Made by a program: the position numbers and the translations under genes. Of a DNA stretch of 64,000 nucleotides, positions 19,165 to 29,394 are shown in pieces (position 1 is the first letter of the stretch; every line of letters starts with the position of its first letter). This DNA comes from Raffaelea ambrosiae (taxonomy: Eukaryota; Ascomycota; Sordariomycetes; Ophiostomatales; Ophiostomataceae), in the NCBI GenBank assembly GCA_002778195.1, contig PCDI01000008.1, positions 1,367,154-1,431,153 on the forward strand, written 5' to 3'. A model generated the notes under the pieces. That model saw only the letters and a program-made list of their open reading frames with translations, was not told where the DNA came from and searched no databases.

Positions 19165-21521
19165 GAACTCGTGAGTACGGAGACTGCCGTTTCAGTACAA
19201 TTCATCATCGCCTCATCACAACTGCTCGTCTATAGTCCACACCACCACGGCACATGCCATAACAGGAATGTGGTAATATTGCATTCTCGCATTTGCCTAC
19301 ATTCACACCCCCTCGCACTGCCCACGTGAGAAAGGTCACTTGTTTGCCACCCAATCATGGCACCCCTTTTGATAATATTTACTTGGTGTTCCCCACACGC
19401 CTTGGCATGACGAAACGGCCGCACGTGTGAAGTCGTCCATTGATTCTGTTTTCCCCGCGGCTTCTCTGGAGAAGTGGGTGGCCTGACCAGGGGAAGGTGT
19501 GGTACTAAAAAAGATGGGGTTGGATGGCGATGGAAAGAAAAGTATGAAGACGAGAAAAAGAAAACTTTGACAGAAGAGGGGATCTCTGAGAATTCAGAGA
19601 GAAGAAATGAAAAAGGGAAGACGGGCGGAAACGAACGAGGTGAGGAAAGAAAGAGAAGGATAACAAAGACGAACGAAGTGAGGAAACAAAAGAGGAACAG
19701 AGAAATCAGAGACGACAGTCCATCTCCGCCCATTTCAATCGCAACACACTCGTGCAGCCTTTTGGATTCATACCTGCAGTTTCGATTTTCCTATACCATT
19801 GGCATCGTCATCGTCATCATCATCTGTACGTTCGGATTGTCACAGCATATGCTGTTGTGCTCTGAGTCCTGACCACCCCTGGAGAGACATATTTTGTAAC
19901 AGTCGTCCAGCTCTGATCATTTCTTCCCGGAAAAGCCGCGCAGAAGCAGTATTAGGTTCTTGTCGCTCTTTCACTCGCCGTACCCCACAAAGTGACACAG
20001 AAACATCCGTAGATCTAGACCAACTACTAACTCCCAGATCGACCCTCGTAAACATCTGCAACCCGGCTATCAGCGGACCGCCGTAGAGTGTGACTGTCGG
20101 CAGCAGCCATCCCGGTCGGCCTAGACAACTGTGGACGGCAGCTCGTGGCAAAATGATATAAGAGGCAGTCATGATTGCGGCTTCTCGAACAAAATCCCTT
20201 CCTTGTTGGTCACCTTGAACCCTTGGAAGACTCGCAGAAATCAGCACTCTCACTCCTCTTCCATGCCAGCCTGCAGATTGTACCAATAGGCGGCCAGCAC
20301 TAGCCAGGATCTCTCGTATTGACATGCCGCGAAAGAAAGCGCGAGTCCTTCGTGGCCTTTGAATGACGATAGAGGTGTCTGATATGACAGTGCAGCCTGT
20401 GGCAGACTCGCACATGTGAACGCTTGTTCCTTCTCTGAGCTCCTCCTGAAACGGGGCAACCCCTCCGTAAACGCCTGCGGAGGGTTGGTCAGGATTGTCC
20501 CCAGAGCTCCTTGCTTCTAGTCGCAACTAGTTAGTTAAACCGTCGTGGCAGTTGGGGAAGTCAAAACGAGAAGCCTGGGGGTGGCCAAGCAAAGGGTCAT
20601 CGCCGCATTGGGGGGCCAATCACAGGCAGTGAATTACGGCCTACCCCACGGTCGCTGCATCCGAGGTGTGGGTCTCTCGGTGGCACTAGTTAGCTCAAAG
20701 TACGAGCTAACTAACTAACTACTATCTACTATGCACATAGTATGTACGAGTAGAGCTACAGTACCACCAGCTGTGCTGACGCTGTTTCTGGCGCCCTGCT
20801 GTCGGTGTCCAGTAATTATTCTTTAGCGAGAAGGTACGTGTATTTTCTTGACACAGGGCCTTAATTCCGCAAAACAGGCCATAGTATGAGCACAGCCCGG
20901 ACTGCGGAAAGAGCGGCCGTCCGTCTGATGCCGCCTTGGCCAATGAAAACAGGTATCTTACGACATAACCAGCCCTTCCCAAGGGACCGCCCAAGTTATC
21001 GTCAGCATGTGATGTTCGCCGCCTCCACCCCGGTCTCTCCATCAATCTTGCCATCCCTCTCGCGCCCCAGTCTGACCATGCGCTCCGGCGCACTCACATG
21101 TGATTAGTGTTTTTTTGGTGTCTCTGTTTATTTTTTGCCGACTGTGGCCGGTATCTTTCCTCCAGACTTTTGAGCCGCGGCCGACGATCCCTTGCAATTC
21201 GTGGCAGCTCTTCTTCGGCTTCTTCTTTTTTTATTAGTAGCTCTTGTCCTCCCCCGGCTTTTTTTTCTGGGGCCTTCCTGTGTATTACTATTCCTCTCCT
21301 CTCATTTGCTTTCTCGCTGTATCCCTTTCTTCGTCCCTCGCTCTCTTTCCCGTCCTCTCCCCATATCTCTTGGCATCGCATCTATTTGCCTCGGCTCCTT
21401 CTCCACTCTTCTTCTCAATCGTCCTCGGTCTTCTCAACCTCCTCTCGATCTTTCCCTCAATCTCTCCTTGATTTTCCCATTCCTCTCCAATCCTCCTCCT
21501 CCCCATCATCTACCCTCCACC
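19165..21521. other. MFS-acyl-CoA dehydrogenase intergenic region
   Basis: About 2.4 kb. A 228-codon minus-strand frame (19840-20526) is listed separately as doubtful. A TACTATGCACATAGTA near-palindrome lies at 20727-20742. The last 400 bp before the next gene are CT-rich, typical of a fungal promoter/5' UTR. Confidence 0.5.
19840..20526 (-). CDS. Doubtful hypothetical protein
   Basis: An open frame of 228 codons starting MRLEARSSGDNPD. I recognise no family or motif. Mixed hydrophobic stretches occur in the middle but no clear membrane helix or signal peptide. Frames of this length arise by chance in GC-rich DNA. It is recorded only because it is the longest frame in a 2.4-kb gap. Confidence 0.15.
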   Translation of the reverse strand: MRLEARSSGDNPDQPSAGVYGGVAPFQEELREGTSVHMCESATGCTVISDTSIVIQRPRRTRAFFRGMSIREILASAGRLLVQSAGWHGRGVRVLISASLPRVQGDQQGRDFVREAAIMTASYIILPRAAVHSCLGRPGWLLPTVTLYGGPLIAGLQMFTRVDLGVSSWSRSTDVSVSLCGVRRVKERQEPNTASARLFREEMIRAGRLLQNMSLQGWSGLRAQQHML

Positions 21522-23491
21522 ATGTCGCAGACCTTCTCGCAAAGCGACGTCTCGTCGCATAACAAGCCCGACTCGCTGTGGATTGTTGTCGACGGCGATG
21601 TCTTTGATGTGACCAAGTTCCAAGATGACCACCCAGGTAGGTCTCTTTCCCTCTCACCCCCCCTCTCTTCTGCTCTAACTTCTGTCTTCTACTACTTTGC
21701 AGGTGGCAAAAAGATCCTCACTCGCATGGGCGGCAAGGATGCGACCAAGCAGTTCTGGAAATACCACAACGAAGGCATCCTCAAGAAGTACAAGGGCCAG
21801 CTGCAGATCGGTTCTCTCGACACAAAGCCCAAGGCCGAACCCGCACCCGCACCCGCACCGAAGAAGGAGCCCCCCAAGCCCACGCCCACGCCAGCACCGA
21901 AGAAGGAGACCCCCAAGCCTGCCGACGACGACACACCAGTAAACCGCGAAATCGAGCCTCTGGAGGCCTTTGGCGCTGGCATTCCCTTTGCCGATCCTTC
22001 CTGGTACCAAAATGTGTGTGGAAATCAGTTTTATACCATCTTTTTTTCCTGTGCTCTTTTCTTCTTTTGTTCTGCCTCTATTTTCAATTAGTATTTTCTT
22101 TTCTTGTTTTTATTTTTTATCTTTTTTTTTTTTTTTGTTCTAGCTCCTCTCATACCTCTTTCCCCATATGTCCCACTGTTTTTCCCTACTTCCCTTTTTC
22201 CTCCCTCATTTCCCTCTGTTCGTGCTAAATGTACTGACAAAACGCGCTACTCTAGTACCGGTCGCCCTACTTCAACGAGACCCACGCCGCCCTTCGTGCC
22301 GAGGTTCGCGAGTGGTTCGAGGCCGAAATCGAGCCTCATGTGACCGAATGGGACGAGGCCAAGCAGGTCCCGCCCGAAATCTACAAGCAGCTCGGCCAGC
22401 GCGGCTACCTGGCCGGCCTGCTCGGCACCCACTACCAGGCCAAGTACACCGCGAACACCGTCAAGTCCGTGTCGCCGGCACAATGGGATCTTTTCCACGA
22501 GCTCCTGCTAACTGACGAGCTCTCTCGCGCCGGCTCCGGCGGCTTCGTCTGGAACCTTCTGGGCGGCTTCGGCATTGGCTGCCCGCCGCTGGTCAAGTTC
22601 GGCAAGCAGAGCCTGGTGGACCGTATCCTGCCGGGCATCCTCAACGGTGACAAGCGCATCTGCCTGGCCATCACCGAGCCCGACGCCGGCTCCGACGTGG
22701 CCAACCTGACCTGCGAGGCCAAGCTGAGCGAGGACGGCAAGTACTACATTGTCAACGGCGAGAAGAAGTGGATCACCAACGGCGTGTGGTCCGACTACTT
22801 CACCACAGCCGTGCGCACCGGCGGCGAGGGCATGAACGGCATCAGCCTGCTGCTGATCGAGCGCAGCTTTGGCGGCGTGTCGACGCGCCGCATGGACTGC
22901 CAGGGCGTGTGGTCCAGCGGCACCACCTACGTCACCTTTGAGGACGTCAAGGTCCCTGTCGAGAACCTGCTGGGCAAGGAGAATAAGGGCTTCCGCGTCA
23001 TCATGACCAACTTCAACCACGAGCGCATTGGCATCATCATCCAGTGCCTGCGTTTCAGCCGCGTGTGCTATGAGGAGTCTGTCAAGTACGCGCACAAGCG
23101 CAAGACGTTCGGCAAGCGCCTCATCGACCACCCGGTCATCCGCATGAAGCTCGCCCACATGGCTCGCCAGATCGAGGCCAGCTACAACTGGCTCGAGAAC
23201 ATCATCTACCAGTGCCAGACCACTGACGAGACCGAGGCCATGCTGCGTCTCGGCGGCGCCATTGCCGGCCTCAAGGCCCAGAGCACCGTCACGTTCGAGT
23301 TCTGCGCCCGCGAGGCCAGCCAAATCTTCGGCGGTCTGTCCTACTCCCGCGGCGGCCAGGGCGGCAAGATCGAGCGCCTCTACCGCGACGTTCGTGCCTA
23401 TGCCATCCCGGGTGGCTCCGAGGAGATCATGCTCGACCTGAGCATGCGCCAGAGTCTCAAGGTTGCGCAGGTCATGGGCACCAAGATCTAA
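21522..23491 (+). CDS. Cytochrome b5-acyl-CoA dehydrogenase fusion protein
   Basis: Flavoenzyme likely to oxidise acyl-CoA esters, carrying its own haem domain as a possible electron carrier. Exons are 21522-21636, 21703-22013 and 22256-23491, giving 553 residues. Residues 1-75 form a cytochrome b5 domain with the haem motif HPGG (split by intron 1) and a second candidate His in KYHN. A linker rich in PAPAP and KK repeats (about residues 90-135) follows. From about residue 145 comes an acyl-CoA dehydrogenase domain with FAD-binding AITEPDAGSD, WITNG, FGKRLIDHPVIR, QIFGG and YAIPGGSEEIM; the Glu pair in the last motif is the expected position of the catalytic base. The 66-nt intron 1 is stop-free and in frame. 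An AATAAA is about 40 nt past the stop. This fusion is common in fungi; the natural substrate is not known. Confidence 0.93.
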
Positions 23492-24117
23492 TGGCTTTCT
23501 CATCAGGCCTTTGTGATGAATTTGAGTAAATAAAGGTCTGCCCAGCAGCTGCCTTGAACCAAGGCAGCCACGCGTGTCAAACACTATGAACAAGACGCGC
23601 TCCCCTGTACAATGCATTCTCCTTATTTTCCTCCTTTTTTTTCTCGTCACAGGATCATTTTCTCGAGGCTCTTCTATTTTACCCTTCCTCCTCCGCCCGG
23701 TTCTCCTCCTTGGGAGTTTTGTCTGTATATGCGTTTGGTTGGCAGCAGAGGTGTTGGGAATAAAATGGATACTGCTGTTTTTTTTAGACAAGACAGGACA
23801 GAAATAAAGCCTCGTTGTTTTTTACGTGAGTTTCTAACTTGGGCAGGAGCAGTGTGCCTTACCTCGGCACTCCCATTCGGGAAAGGGCGATCGTGACCGC
23901 AGGGCGCGACGTTGGCAAACCACGATCTCCGTGGCAAACCCTTCATCTCCACCACTGCGCACGTCAAGCCAACCCTCATTCTACCCTCTCTCCTTTACGC
24001 CTTCCATGGCTCGCCATCCTCTCCCGCAAGCCCCTCATCCCCTAATTTTCCGCCTTTTCCTATGGATGCAGTATACTTATAGTCAAAACTTCCCCAAGGT
24101 CACAAGAACACACCAAT
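23492..24117. other. 3' flank of the acyl-CoA dehydrogenase and upstream region
   Basis: No gene seen. AATAAA at about 23529-23534 probably serves polyadenylation. TATACTTATA near 24069-24078 lies about 40 bp before the frame starting at 24118. Confidence 0.5.
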
Positions 24118-26433
24118 ATGACCTCGACACCACCCTGGAGACGCATGGGAGGAAACGACGTCGCCAGCCTCGACCCGCCGCCTCTGTCGCCCTCGGCCTT
24201 TGCCACCGCCCTGGCCAAGCTCGGCCCGCCCAAGAACAACCACGATGCCGTCTGGACATGGGTTAATCGCGTCCGGCCTGTGCCCGAAGGCAACAGCTAC
24301 GCCGAACCATCCTGCGACTAGATGTCGCATAGCCAAGGAAGTGCCATTCCGGCCAAAGACCCCCCAGCAAACGAGCCCGTCACCATTGCCCCCTCCATGC
24401 ACCATAAGCAGGAATGGGGGGGTGGAGGAGGAGGAGGAGGTATCATCGGCAGCAACAACACCGACGACGGAGATGGACAGGACAACAGCTTCCACCTGGG
24501 CAATGGCATCGACAGCAGCCCCATCGACGGTGTATCGTTTGCCCGGCGTCTGGCGACAGCAGCAGCATCGCCCTCGGCGACGGCCATGGTTGGCGACTGC
24601 CACAGGTCGCTCCCGCCCGAGTTCTTCCCGCTCGATCTTGATGACCTGCCGACCTTTGTGCCTTCGGCAGCCACCACCACGCGTTGCTGCTGTCCGCGGC
24701 ACGGGCGCGCCAAATATGCGCTGCACCAGGACATCCTGGAGTATCTGCAGCTGCCGGCACGCCGGTGGCCGGGGAGGTGGCGTGGCCGCCGGTACAAGGA
24801 GCGCATGTGGATGAGTTCGTTTGATGGCCCAGGCGAGGACGAGGAGGCTGCTAAGGAGGCGGCCGCCCAAGACACAGCCGGAAAGGTCGACAAGTTTGGG
24901 TCACAGCAGCCTGCTCCAGAGCCACCGCAGACCATTGCCGGGATTCCTGCGCACAAGCCAAAGATCTCTTTCCATGAGCGGCTGGAACAGCGACGACACC
25001 CCGGCCGGCACAAGCCATAGCACGGCCTGCGTAGACGGGACGCAGACATGAAACAGGCCATGGGACAGGCCAGAGAACTAGAGGCATCCTCAGCACACGG
25101 CCAGGCAGAGAGGGCTAAGCGGGCTGGGCAGGCCGAGCAGGCCGAATCCGCAAGATTAAAGGAGGATACATTCAAGAACGCTTCCCGGGACGCTCCCCAT
25201 GACGCTTCCAAGGACGCCCCCTTAGTGGCGCTGAATGCCCACCCCAGTCGGAACCTTTTCCGTCGCGACCTCGTCGACACAACGTCCCCGCAGTGGCTTA
25301 TCCAACAGGCCGACGACCTGACACGAGGCATGCTGGGCGGCGAAAGGATCCAGTCCCACGGCCTCACCCGCTCTGGCCAGACGGCAACCTTCCAGGCGCA
25401 CATGGACCACATGCACCCGCCACGTCCAGGCGAGATGCAACGGCGCCAATACGCAAAGAACAACAACGAAGATGCCCGTTCCGTGGCTTTCACCACTAGA
25501 TCGTCATCGGCCTTCTCGTCCAGTGTCGGGATGTTCCCCTTGGTAGGAGGCATCGCACCACCGAACTCGCTCGCCGGCTCGGTAGGTCCTCCCCCACGTT
25601 ACGATTCGTTCCGGCGTGACAATGAGGAGGAGGAGGAGAAATCAGAATCCGCTTCGCCATTGTCCTCCTCGTCGGACGAAGATGTCCCGCCCTACAGCCA
25701 AGAGGACGGCTGCTCAGAGACGAACCGGACAGACCAGAGCGTGATGGTACGGGTGGCCCAGGAGGGATCCGCTGCTGCTCCCCGCATGTTGAGGGACTTC
25801 CTGCCCACTGAGGGCTTGGATGGGCACTGTTACAAAGGCAGGTACAAGCACAGGCACAGGCACAGGAGCAGCAAGAAGGACAAGTATGCGGCCTCGATGT
25901 TGTCTCTGGACGACGAGCGAGGAGTCGACTCGTGTTCTCTTTCCCAGGCCATTCGAGAGCTTCCAGCCACAGCGCCGGCATTGCCGACGTCCTCCTCTTC
26001 AGCATCACGACAGCAGCAGCAGTCGTCCTTCTTCCGATCCTCGGACGTTGAAGATATCCCCATTATCAGCCGTCCTCGTGGCGGCGGCAGCAGCCGCCAG
26101 GGTAACCCGCTCACGAAGTCACCGCGGACTCTCGCATCGCGGCTGCCCATCAGCAATGCAGTTGCCACGCAGACACAGCCGCAGGTGAACATACAGCCAT
26201 ACACACAGCCGCCGCCACATATGCAAACGCACTCGCACGCGTACACGCAGACACACCCACAGTGCGTGTACAGCAGGTTTAGCCGCCTGCATATGATGAT
26301 GATGGGGACTCCAGACGAGGGGCCCAGTGGAAATGGTAGTCTACCACCAGAGGCACCCGTCTCAAATGCGCCATTGCCGGTAGGGCGGCGTGCCCGTACC
26401 AGTGCGACTACGACCACGGCACAGGACATTTAG
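24118..26433 (+). pseudogene. Low-complexity frame interrupted by two TAG codons
   Basis: One plus-strand frame runs for 772 codons from ATG 24118 to TAG 26431-26433, broken only by TAG at 24319-24321 and TAG at 25018-25020. The three parts are 67, 232 and 471 codons. Nothing resembling a GT...AG intron surrounds either TAG. The sequence has Gly, Pro, Ser and acidic runs, the segment DILEYLQLPARRW, a His/Arg cluster (about 25840-25870) and repeated TQTHP-type segments near the end. I recognise no domain. It may be a gene with two nonsense changes (CAG or TGG to TAG), a gene read through, or two adjacent genes (24322-25020, 25048-26433). A 411-codon frame on the other strand (24318-25553) is a competing reading. 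Coding status is uncertain. Confidence 0.4.
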
Positions 26434-26964
26434 GCTGATGGCCCGGAGCATGGACATGGCCACGACAGCTGCGCCGAGAGCACGAGAGTTTTGTGACCTG
26501 TTGCAGCGAGTTGTCATCCTGTTGAGGTGAAGGGCAGCGGATAGCGTGTATGGAATTGTACATTGCAATGCAGAGAAAGTGTAGAAAAGAGACATCTCCT
26601 ATGGTTCGCTGCATACAGTGCCGTTGTCCAGTCAAGTTCGTCGTCCCATAGATGTATGCACCGTAGTAATAATAAATTCGTCGTCCCCCCCCCATTTAAT
26701 TCTTCCATGGACCTCCCCCCCTTTGTAACAGACTGCCATAGCATCCTAAAACGAGCAAACAAAAAAGAAAAATATGAAAGTAGAAAAATTGCCAGCAAGT
26801 CATCTGCGCCGTACAGCAATGCGTTATCCAAAGTTAGGTAAAAAAAATGCGACACGCCAACAATAAATCATAAATGGAAAGAGCCGGACGAGACAGAGAC
26901 AGTCTAGACATCTCACACGATAGATTCTCTCTTGTTCCCTTTCCATAGATATCAACTCTCGCAT
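26434..26964. other. Convergent 3' intergenic region
   Basis: No gene. A/T-rich stretches with AATAAA-like sequences between two convergent frames; probably 3' UTRs. Confidence 0.5.
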
Positions 26965-29394
26965 TCAAGTACTGCCAGGCTTCCCATACTGGCCCCTTAG
27001 GGCATCCACTTCTCTCTGAAGAGCGTTCAGGCCTGCCAGAATATTGGCCGCCGAGTTAATGTCGTCGTCCGACGGCGCCGCAGCCGCCCTCGTCCCACTT
27101 GGTAGCTCGCCCTCATCTACATTCGCTAGGCTCCCGCCAGAAACCATCCGCCGGCTACCATCCGTGCTTGTCTTGCGCTGCTGGGTTAGTGGGGCTGTAC
27201 CGCCGCTGCTACCGCTCATAGGACCAGACGGGCCGTCCATACTGCCTCGGCTGCTGCCTCTCGCGCGTGGAGGTGGAGGTGGTGGTTGCGCGCCATGGGG
27301 GTGTGATTGCGGTGCTACGCGACGTGATACGGCATCGACACTCGAGACGCTAGGTGGCCGATGGTTGCCAACTACATGGCGTCCTTCTTTGTTCCGTACC
27401 GACGGATTCCGGGTAGGTGGCGGTGGAGGCTTGCCCAGTTTTGTGGCCCCTGGCCCCGATCCACCGGACGACAAGCTGGGCGTCATGGCCGATGCCGACG
27501 TGCTGGAGACGATCCTCTGCAGTGATGGAGGCACCGTGGCACCAGCATTGTTGTCACCAGGTATCGAAGTGGAAGGTTGCACATACACCGCCGCTGCTGC
27601 TGCCGCTGCTGTCGGTACACCAGACAGCCCGGGAGGTGAGCGCTCCTGTTCTGACACAGCTGATGGACTTGAAGCAGAAGACGGCATGGAGGTAAAGGAC
27701 ATTGACGAGGGGGAAACAAACGAAGTCGACGGCCTAGATACGTGGTTTGTGCGCCGTGGCGGAGGTGGCGCGGGCGCACTGTTGATGGCCAACTTCAGAC
27801 TGGACGACCTTGAGCGTGCAGATTCGTATGATGACCGCGGGGAGCCGGTGGGTGACTGTTCATGCTGGCGAGTCTGCTCACTCTTTCTGTGGGAAGATGG
27901 TGGAGTCTGTAGATACTGACGCTCCTGTACGCTGGATCGGCTATCAGACCGAATATGGCCGTGTCGGCGTGGGGGAGGAGTTGGCTTCTTGGGTTGTGAT
28001 GGAGACGGAGTGGTTGCTGTGGTGTCAACAGCCGATTCTGTAGAGTGCAATGCGTCGGGCGGTGTCGGCGGTCGGGGAGGAGGGACAGCATCGTCCGAGA
28101 CGTCAAAGTCGTCTGATTCTGGTACCTTCCCTGCCGCCTCTCGGTCAAATATGCTGTCCGCCTCCTCGTCCATGGATCGCCGGGCAGGCGGCGGTGGCAG
28201 CGGCTTGTTCGTGTCGGAAGGAGAACCCGTGCTCTCTGAAGCTATGGTGATAGCTAGGCCAGAAGTAGCTCCGGCCTCCTCCTGGCCCCTGTCTGGGTGT
28301 GATTTGATAAGCTTGCCGTGGCGAGAGCTTGGTGGCGGGGGCTTCTTGCGCAGAATGTGACGGTCCAAAGATTGGGATGCTTGTATTAAGCCGCTCCGGT
28401 CATCGTCCGTCTCGGAGATCTCATGGGACGACCTGGGGGTCACGTCCTGCAGCGGATGCGCTGCGTCAAAAAGGGACTGTCTTGAAACAGACGAGGCATC
28501 GGTTATGCTGCCCCCATCATGCTGCAGTCGTGCAGCCGCACCGACAGCCACTCCGACTCCGGCCTGGCCTGTCAGGAGCAGCCTCTTGAACGCGTCCACA
28601 TCTAGCGAGCCCTTCCCTAGAGGTATCGGGACACTCGCATGGTGCGGAAGAGCCTGTGATGGCTCTGCATCGCCCTCTGGCTCTGTTCGTGTTTCCGCCT
28701 CTAGGTCCCCAAGAGTCCTCTGGAATGGGTTCGCAGGCACCGTATGGCTTGCTGAAATGGGAAAAGTGGCAGAAAGGTTTACGTCCCGAGTAATGGGGGA
28801 CGGCCGAAAATCATCGAGGCTGTCCTGGGCCTTCGTGGTGTCGTTGTCCGAGTCCTCCGAGTCGCTGCCGCTGCTGCTGTCGTCTCCGTCGTTGTAACGG
28901 GGCCCGCCGGCAAAGTAGCCATCGATAGTGTTCGCAGTCTTAAGGGTACCTGTCGGCACCGTATCATCGCCCGGGCCGCTGGCCGGGAATCGGAATTCGA
29001 AGTCGGCGTCAACTGAGTCGGGCGAGGAAGGCGGGGGAGACTGCACGCGGACTTTCTTTACAGGCTTCGGTTTGAGAAAGGTGGTCGACGGTGGGGCTTC
29101 CGAGGACTTCGGCAGGGCCCGGAGCTGTTCCCGGAACTCATCACCCGTGGGGTGCGGGTGGCCATGCTGTGCAGCGCTGTCGAGCGGGTGGGGATCTGCA
29201 GCGGGTGAGGAGGTAGTGACGAAGTTTGCGGGAGCTTCGGCAGCAAATGATAGCGGAAGGGCCGGCTGCGACGGTGGCGGGGTGGAGCTTGCTAACGCCG
29301 ATGCAGAAGCTACCGACGATGTCTTCGAGGTATGAGAGGCGGCAGTCGCGTGGCGCCGGAAAGGATTGTTGGAGGCAAGGGAGGGTTCCGCCAT
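26965..29394 (-). CDS. Large proline/serine-rich disordered protein with NPF and polyproline motifs
   Basis: Single-exon frame of 809 codons. It is almost wholly low complexity: Ser, Pro, Asp and Thr dominate. It carries two NPF tripeptides (NNPFRR near residue 10, NPFQRTLG near 230), which bind EH domains of endocytic proteins. It also carries many polyproline segments of the KPPPPP, PLPPPPAR and PPPRR type, typical ligands of SH3 domains. A short helix-forming segment near the C terminus (NILAGLNALQREVDALRGQYG) looks like a conserved coiled coil. The combination suggests a scaffold of cortical actin/endocytic sites, comparable in style to yeast Aim3 or Bbc1-type proteins, but I cannot name an orthologue. 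The length and continuous frame support a real gene. The start at 29394 (MAEPSLASNNPF) is the first ATG in frame. Confidence 0.75.
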   Translation of the reverse strand: MAEPSLASNNPFRRHATAASHTSKTSSVASASALASSTPPPSQPALPLSFAAEAPANFVTTSSPAADPHPLDSAAQHGHPHPTGDEFREQLRALPKSSEAPPSTTFLKPKPVKKVRVQSPPPSSPDSVDADFEFRFPASGPGDDTVPTGTLKTANTIDGYFAGGPRYNDGDDSSSGSDSEDSDNDTTKAQDSLDDFRPSPITRDVNLSATFPISASHTVPANPFQRTLGDLEAETRTEPEGDAEPSQALPHHASVPIPLGKGSLDVDAFKRLLLTGQAGVGVAVGAAARLQHDGGSITDASSVSRQSLFDAAHPLQDVTPRSSHEISETDDDRSGLIQASQSLDRHILRKKPPPPSSRHGKLIKSHPDRGQEEAGATSGLAITIASESTGSPSDTNKPLPPPPARRSMDEEADSIFDREAAGKVPESDDFDVSDDAVPPPRPPTPPDALHSTESAVDTTATTPSPSQPKKPTPPPRRHGHIRSDSRSSVQERQYLQTPPSSHRKSEQTRQHEQSPTGSPRSSYESARSRSSSLKLAINSAPAPPPPRRTNHVSRPSTSFVSPSSMSFTSMPSSASSPSAVSEQERSPPGLSGVPTAAAAAAAVYVQPSTSIPGDNNAGATVPPSLQRIVSSTSASAMTPSLSSGGSGPGATKLGKPPPPPTRNPSVRNKEGRHVVGNHRPPSVSSVDAVSRRVAPQSHPHGAQPPPPPPRARGSSRGSMDGPSGPMSGSSGGTAPLTQQRKTSTDGSRRMVSGGSLANVDEGELPSGTRAAAAPSDDDINSAANILAGLNALQREVDALRGQYGKPGST

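Noticed and set aside
24318..25553. 411-codon minus frame
   Set aside because: Competes with the plus frame; composition is Cys/Ser/Arg/Trp-rich as expected for an antisense frame. Kept only as a rival reading in the findings.
27044..27919. 291-codon plus frame with Gly-rich segments
   Set aside because: Antisense shadow of the proline-rich gene (Gly codons opposite Pro codons).
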